A stretch of 64,000 bases of DNA from CAYLLD01 sp964425135. GTDB taxonomy: Bacteria > Pseudomonadota > Alphaproteobacteria > Rhodobacterales > Rhodobacteraceae. Positions 60,702 to 64,000 of the stretch are shown piece by piece; positions within the stretch are counted from its first letter, which is position 1, and every line of letters starts with the position of its first letter. The notes under the pieces are model-generated. The model was not told the DNA's origin. It was given only the letters and a program-made list of their open reading frames with translations, and made no database searches. Position numbers and translations under genes: made by a program. The stretch spans positions 1-64,000 of the forward strand of contig CAYRKW010000005.1 in the NCBI GenBank assembly GCA_964425135.1, written 5' to 3'.

Positions 60702-61331
60702 TCAGGCGGGACGCTGGCTGCGGTTCAAAATTGCGTTGACGCACAGGCGAAACGGCACCAGTGCGATCAAGGCGATACCCAGTTTCACACCGAAATCGGC
60801 AATCGCAAGGCTGACCCAAAGCGGCGCCTCGGGGCCAGAGCCGAGAAGAGGCACAATCTCGTTAGCCCAGCCGACGTCGACGCTTGGCGCGATGAAGGCG
60901 AACCCGGCCGAGAAGGCGATGGCGAAGAAAAGGCCCGTGTCGATGGCCGATCCGATCACTGTGGAGGCCAGCGGCGCACGCCACCAGGCGCCAGAGCGCA
61001 GTCGGTTGAATATCAGTATGTCGGTAAGTTGCGCGATCAGGAAGGCGATGCCGGACCCGATGGCGACGCGTGCGGAGACAAGTGGGCCAAATTCACCCCC
61101 GATTTGCGTGCCAATGGCCGAGCACAGTAATCCAACCAAAAAGCCTGCAAAGACCACTTTTTGCGCATCGCGCGCGCCGTATATACGGTTGACGATATCG
61201 GTGATCAGAAAAGCAAACGGATAGGTGAAGGCTCCAAGGGTCAGCCAGTCGCCGTACAGGAATTGCACCAGCACGTTGGAGGCCGCAACGACCGCGCCCA
61301 TGGCCAGAATTCCAATTATCACCCCTGTTCG
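60702..61331 (-). CDS. VUT-family transporter (YhhQ-like, putative queuosine precursor transporter)
   Basis: A 209-residue membrane protein with about six segments. ASNVLVQFLYGDWLTLGAFTYPFAFLITDIVNRIYGARDAQKVVFAGF is the family hallmark, followed by RVAIGSGIAFLIAQLTDILIFNRLR and the ending FGVKLGIALIALVPFRL. E. coli YhhQ imports preQ0/preQ1 for queuosine in tRNA; the same substrate is inferred here. No preQ1 riboswitch was recognised upstream. The ATG at 61331 is chosen over a TTG at 61361. A small ORF and terminator lie 84-220 bases upstream. Confidence 0.88.
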   Translation of the reverse strand, partial: RTGVIIGILAMGAVVAASNVLVQFLYGDWLTLGAFTYPFAFLITDIVNRIYGARDAQKVVFAGFLVGLLCSAIGTQIGGEFGPLVSARVAIGSGIAFLIAQLTDILIFNRLRSGAWWRAPLASTVIGSAIDTGLFFAIAFSAGFAFIAPSVDVGWANEIVPLLGSGPEAPLWVSLAIADFGVKLGIALIALVPFRLCVNAILNRSQRPA

Positions 61332-61414
61332 CATTGCGGCTCGTCCACATACATTGTTCAAAGAGCGCTCGCATAAGTCACGCGAGGCACTTGATCAAGC
61401 GCTGAAATGAAAAT

Positions 61415-61458
61415 GGCCCGCATCGGCGTTGATCACGAGAACATGCCAGATGCGGGCC
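61415..61458 (-). terminator. Terminator directly abutting the 30-residue ORF
   Basis: GGCCCGCATC (61415-61424) and GATGCGGGCC (61449-61458) form a perfect 10-bp stem followed on the minus strand by ATTTTCATTTC. The 5' arm begins within the stop codon of the small ORF, so a ribosome at that stop would block the stem. Confidence 0.7.
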
Positions 61459-61550
61459 TACCACCAAAACTGCGGGAAAAACGCGAAACCGCCAGCCTTA
61501 GCCCAAGGAAGTGCGCGTATGTCTGGACGAACAAATACCCTATTCGTCAC
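61458..61550 (-). CDS. 30-residue ORF with an aromatic C-terminus, upstream of the VUT transporter
   Basis: GTG start with GCAGGAG just upstream. It begins MTNRVFVRPDIRALPWAKAG and ends GFAFFPQFWW: four of the last ten residues are Phe, and two Trp precede the stop. The terminator at 61415-61458 follows immediately, and an AT-rich hairpin (61590-61624) lies upstream, so this is a compact, independently bounded unit. It may be a small membrane-active or regulatory protein, or a leader peptide acting on the terminator before the VUT gene. I do not recognise it. Confidence 0.45.
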   Translation of the reverse strand: MTNRVFVRPDIRALPWAKAGGFAFFPQFWW

Positions 61551-61589
61551 TCCTGCACCCTCGGTAGGCAAAATATCGCCTATTTCAGA

Positions 61590-61624
61590 AAAATCCAGTA
61601 AAAAGTGCTTTTTCTTTGGATTTT
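61590..61624. terminator. AT-rich bidirectional hairpin downstream of the HAD gene
   Basis: AAAATCCA (61590-61597) pairs with TGGATTTT (61617-61624) and AAAAAG with CTTTTT inside. It lies 50 bp past the HAD stop and probably ends the MFS-HAD transcript. Confidence 0.65.
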
Positions 61625-61674
61625 AGAGATTTTCTACAGGTTTCCCTGACCGTTTCTAACGCGAATCGTGTGAA

Positions 61675-62280
61675 TCACACCAAGAATTTCTTGAGTGATT
61701 CCCGTAAGTTCTCTGGAGACGCAAACAGATGTGTCTGCCAGCCGCGCTTTTGCGCCGCGTCGATATTGTTTTTGCGGTCATCAATGAAAAAGAGGTTTTC
61801 TGGCGTAAAACCGCTTTGGGATTCGACGATTTCGTAAATGGCCGGGTCGGGTTTGATCACGCCCAGATGCCCCGAGATGAATCGTTGATCGAATTCCTTG
61901 AGCGCCGGATAGGTCTTTTCCGCAAGAGCAAAGCTGTCAGTACCAAAATTTGACAGAGCGAGCACCGGAACGCCCTCTGAGCGGAGCTGACGCAAAACCT
62001 CCCAGCTTCCGTCGATCAGGGGCGTGGCCATGTCGAGCCAGTTATCATGCCACGCGCGGATCAGATCGCTGTACTTGGGATGCGCCTGTGCGTGGGCGTA
62101 GATGGTTTTGCGAAACGGCGCACCCAGATCAATCGCCTCATTCATCGCCTCCATGTCTGCATTGGCGTAGAAGGCCTCCCGCGCTGCCTCATCGGGGACG
62201 AGCCTCTTGAAGAGCTTGTCCGGATCCCATTCCAGCAGAACGTTTCCAATGTCAAAGACAACCGCCTTTTGATCGCTCAT
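61675..62280 (-). CDS. HAD-superfamily (subfamily IA) phosphatase-like protein
   Basis: A 201-residue protein with HAD motif I VVFDIGNVLLEWDP (nucleophile Asp-9), motif II LALSNFGTD, and motifs III/IV GVIKPDPAIYEIV and LFFIDDRKNNIDAAQKRGW. The DIGNVLLxWD form is common in the IA variant 3 group, whose members dephosphorylate small sugar or nucleotide phosphates; the substrate is unknown. Its ATG overlaps the MFS stop (ATGA), so the two are translationally coupled. Confidence 0.92.
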   Translation of the reverse strand: MSDQKAVVFDIGNVLLEWDPDKLFKRLVPDEAAREAFYANADMEAMNEAIDLGAPFRKTIYAHAQAHPKYSDLIRAWHDNWLDMATPLIDGSWEVLRQLRSEGVPVLALSNFGTDSFALAEKTYPALKEFDQRFISGHLGVIKPDPAIYEIVESQSGFTPENLFFIDDRKNNIDAAQKRGWQTHLFASPENLRESLKKFLV

Positions 62281-63422
62281 GGTCGGCCTTGCGTGTTTAT
62301 CAGGTTCATCATGATGAGAACTGTGGAGATCAGACCCACAGGGGACAATAGCAATAGTGCGGTTGGCAATGTCAGCGCCTGCGCCATGAAGCCGATGACG
62401 GGTGGCGCGATCAGGAAAGCGCAGAAAGAGATGATGGCGATTGCGGCGATGTTTTCCTCGGTGCGGCGCTCTGAGGCGTAGCGGGCCAGCGACATGGCAA
62501 TCGGGTAGGGGTTGGCACTCCCGAACCCTGTCAAAAGCGCGCCGAGCGCGGCGATGGTGACGGTGGTGCTCGATGCAAAGATCGCAAGGCCAACCGCGAG
62601 CGTAACGCCTGAGACAATCAGCATCATACGCTCACCCATCAATCCGGTCAGCCAGTCCCCGGCATAGCGCCCGGCGGCCATCGAGATAGAGAATGTGGAC
62701 AGGATCAGCGAGCCGATGAAGGTAGTCGTGCCCAGTTCTGTTTCGGAGAACAGCACCGACCAATCCAGCATCGCCCCTTCGATCATTAGCGCGCCCAGCG
62801 GCATGATGCATAGGGCGAGCAGCGCTCCTTTGGGCAGGCGAAATTTTGACTTGGGTGCGTCTCTATCGCTTTCGACATCTTTGGGTAAGGTCAGGGCGAA
62901 GGCTATGACGATAATCGCGCTTAATGTTTCGAAGATCAGTTGCTGGGTAAGGAACGACATGCCCAGATCAGACATATAGCCCGCGATGAGCGCGCCGCCC
63001 ATCACCCCAAGGCTCCAGAACGCATGGCAGCGCGACATGATCCGGCGGCCGGATGTGTCTTGGTATTCATTGGCCTTCGCATTCATCGCCACTTCGATGA
63101 TCGAGAGCGAAAGGCCGCTGACAAAGAGCGACAGCCACAGCGTCCCGAGATTGATCGCAAGCGCCGGCAGGACCATCAGAAGGGCAAACATCGCGCCGCC
63201 GAATATGCAGGCTTTGGTCAGCCCCAGCGCTTGCGCGATGCGTGGCGCAAATCCCATGCCAAGGATCGTCCCGATTGGCAGCCCGAGGATGGCGAGCGAG
63301 AGCATGGTGAAATCAAGTTCCAGCGTCGCCTTTATTTCGGGAATGCGCGGGAACCACAGGCCCAAAGAGGCAGCATGGGCCGCAAACACGCCTTGAAGCG
63401 CAATGAGAGGTGGGAGTTTCAT
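62277..63422 (-). CDS. MFS transporter
   Basis: A 381-residue, 12-segment membrane protein: GLWFPRIPEIKATLELDFTMLSLAILGLPIGTILGMGFAPRIAQALG at the start, the loop SGRRIMSRCHAFWSLGVMGGALIAGYMSDLG in the middle, and AAGRYAGDWLTGLMGERMML at loop 8-9. It resembles bacterial sugar/multidrug MFS proteins of the YbjJ type. The substrate is unknown. It is the first gene of a two-gene operon with the HAD phosphatase, a combination compatible with export of, or defence against, a phosphorylated metabolite. Confidence 0.9.
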   Translation of the reverse strand: MKLPPLIALQGVFAAHAASLGLWFPRIPEIKATLELDFTMLSLAILGLPIGTILGMGFAPRIAQALGLTKACIFGGAMFALLMVLPALAINLGTLWLSLFVSGLSLSIIEVAMNAKANEYQDTSGRRIMSRCHAFWSLGVMGGALIAGYMSDLGMSFLTQQLIFETLSAIIVIAFALTLPKDVESDRDAPKSKFRLPKGALLALCIMPLGALMIEGAMLDWSVLFSETELGTTTFIGSLILSTFSISMAAGRYAGDWLTGLMGERMMLIVSGVTLAVGLAIFASSTTVTIAALGALLTGFGSANPYPIAMSLARYASERRTEENIAAIAIISFCAFLIAPPVIGFMAQALTLPTALLLLSPVGLISTVLIMMNLINTQGRP

Positions 63423-63636
63423 GGCGGTGGCCCGTTCAGGTGATAGGACTTATGTGTGGAGTGTGCGGAGCAGAATGGGAAGCGAAATGTTGTGGTTGGG
63501 GAAGGGGGTGCGGCAGCGGCACCGGAGAGTCGTAGGCTGTCCTGAGTGTGCGTCTGTTTCAAAACAATTCTGGTTTGGATGATGTGCGGTTTTGAAAATA
63601 TCGTTCGGAAGAATTGATTTTAGCAACTCCAAATGA

Positions 63637-63651
63637 GAACATAAAGCGAAC
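63637..63651. promoter_or_regulatory. LexA (SOS) box upstream of the imuA-like gene
   Basis: GAACATAAAGCGAAC is the reverse complement of GTTC-N7-GTTC, the alphaproteobacterial LexA box. It ends 19 bp before the ATG at 63671, placing it over the promoter. The 200 bases to its left (63423-63636) show no gene; a partial GGCTGTCC end of the dispersed repeat is at about 63532. Confidence 0.8.
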
Positions 63652-63670
63652 AAATGAATCTGGATATGAG

Positions 63671-64000
63671 ATGCAGTACAAGGCGGCAAAGCTGGTGCGG
63701 CGTGGGTCTCACCGTGTGGCGCAAACGCAAGAAGAGGCGGTGTTTCCGCCCCTGCGGGCGTGCCGTGCTCATGATGTGAGCGGGCCGTCGGCGACGAGTT
63801 TTGCGGCGATTGCCTGCGGGCGGCATGCGCGGGCCTCGATCTGGCTAACCGAGCACTGGCAGGGGATTGCGCTCAATCCTGCGGGGGTGGCGCGGTTTTG
63901 CGATCCGCGCAAAATCCTGCTGGCCCGTGCCTCCGGCCTTATGGACATTCTGGCCGCTGCCGAAGAGGCGTTGCGTTCGGGCGAGGTGCCGGTGGTGGTG
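63671..64000 (+). CDS. imuA: ImuA-like protein, 5' part (continues beyond window)
   Basis: The first 110 codons of a gene running off the right edge. After a basic start (MQYKAAKLVRRGSHR), the stretch LRACRAHDVSGPSATSFAAIACGRHARASIWLTEHW resembles the RecA/SulA-like ImuA family (HEVxGP...FAxxL...PVLWL), followed by IALNPAGVARFCDPRKILLARASGLMDILAAAEEALRSGEVPVVV, the LNPxGLxxFxDPxRLLLVR...LWAxEEALR pattern of ImuA. ImuA acts with ImuB and DnaE2 in SOS mutagenic repair; those genes would be expected just outside. The LexA box upstream supports the call. Confidence 0.8.
   Translation, partial: MQYKAAKLVRRGSHRVAQTQEEAVFPPLRACRAHDVSGPSATSFAAIACGRHARASIWLTEHWQGIALNPAGVARFCDPRKILLARASGLMDILAAAEEALRSGEVPVVV

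Noticed and set aside
61332..61414. PreQ1 riboswitch in front of the VUT transporter
   Set aside because: The short leader lacks a recognisable preQ1 aptamer (compact hairpin with C-rich loop and A-rich tail near the start codon); only the terminator-like stem further upstream is clear.
1..64000. tRNA, rRNA, CRISPR arrays, insertion sequences, integrases or prophage genes
   Set aside because: Reading both strands I found no cloverleaf with a T-loop GTTCRA and CCA-side stem, no regularly spaced repeats and no transposase or integrase motifs.

Overview
This 64 kb window is a stretch of GC-rich alphaproteobacterial chromosome. It is most likely from the order Rhodobacterales (Roseobacter group), a placement inferred from gene content and not from any search. 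Pointers include a DUF5928-type GT14 glycosyltransferase beside a family 2 sulfotransferase, a DUF2794 protein, a zf-CHCC protein, GTTC-N7-GTTC LexA-box grammar, and interspersed motifs of the GAGTATTT and GGGATATTTTT...AACCAAAGAAG type. I found no rRNA, tRNA, CRISPR array, insertion sequence or prophage. Most of the window is core and metabolic chromosome; the only accessory-looking part is an AT-richer toxin-antitoxin-like pair at the left edge.

Layout. 0-1.4 kb: end of a truncated reading frame, a DUF4258/XRE toxin-antitoxin-like module and a small winged-helix-like protein. 1.5-8 kb (minus): polA, a broken small gene, then DM13, zf-CHCC, HIT and GT14 genes in one direction. 8-20 kb: sulfotransferase, HHH protein and OmpA protein, a transsulfuration-family PLP enzyme, gap with a divergent DeoR regulator, Ldh-type oxidoreductase, MATE transporter, and an APH-like kinase with an acyl-CoA dehydrogenase. 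20-30 kb: ADP-ribosylglycohydrolase and beta-carbonic anhydrase (overlapping), an Hpt-like protein, GNAT, leucyl aminopeptidase and NlpC/P60, DUF2794, recQ behind a long hairpin-rich leader, glutamine amidotransferase, SDR. 30-44 kb: an HD-like gene broken by an exact 20-bp tandem duplication, sugar nucleotidyltransferase and glycosyltransferase, nagA, SDR with an idonate-dehydrogenase-like enzyme, and a LacI-controlled sugar ABC importer with a GH63-like glycosidase.

44-64 kb: an amino-acid ABC importer, rplY, sterol-desaturase-like hydroxylase, rpsT, a HupE/DUF4198 divergent pair, enoyl-CoA hydratase, mutM, ubiE-ubiB (quinone synthesis), fructokinase, glutathione-dependent formaldehyde dehydrogenase, an EF-hand protein, arfB, a VUT-family transporter, HAD phosphatase with MFS transporter, and at the right edge the start of an imuA-like gene with a LexA box.

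The most interesting unexplained material is small or non-coding. There is a leader in front of arfB: an inverted repeat, a TTGACA box, a 15-nt perfect Shine-Dalgarno, an 18-codon ORF and hairpins. A 30-codon aromatic-ended ORF runs straight into a terminator upstream of the VUT transporter. The recQ leader carries two hairpins that share a C-rich loop. The HD-like gene is a clean example of inactivation (or switching) by a 20-bp tandem duplication. All coordinates, motifs and repeats were read by eye; family names come from recognised motifs and no database was consulted.
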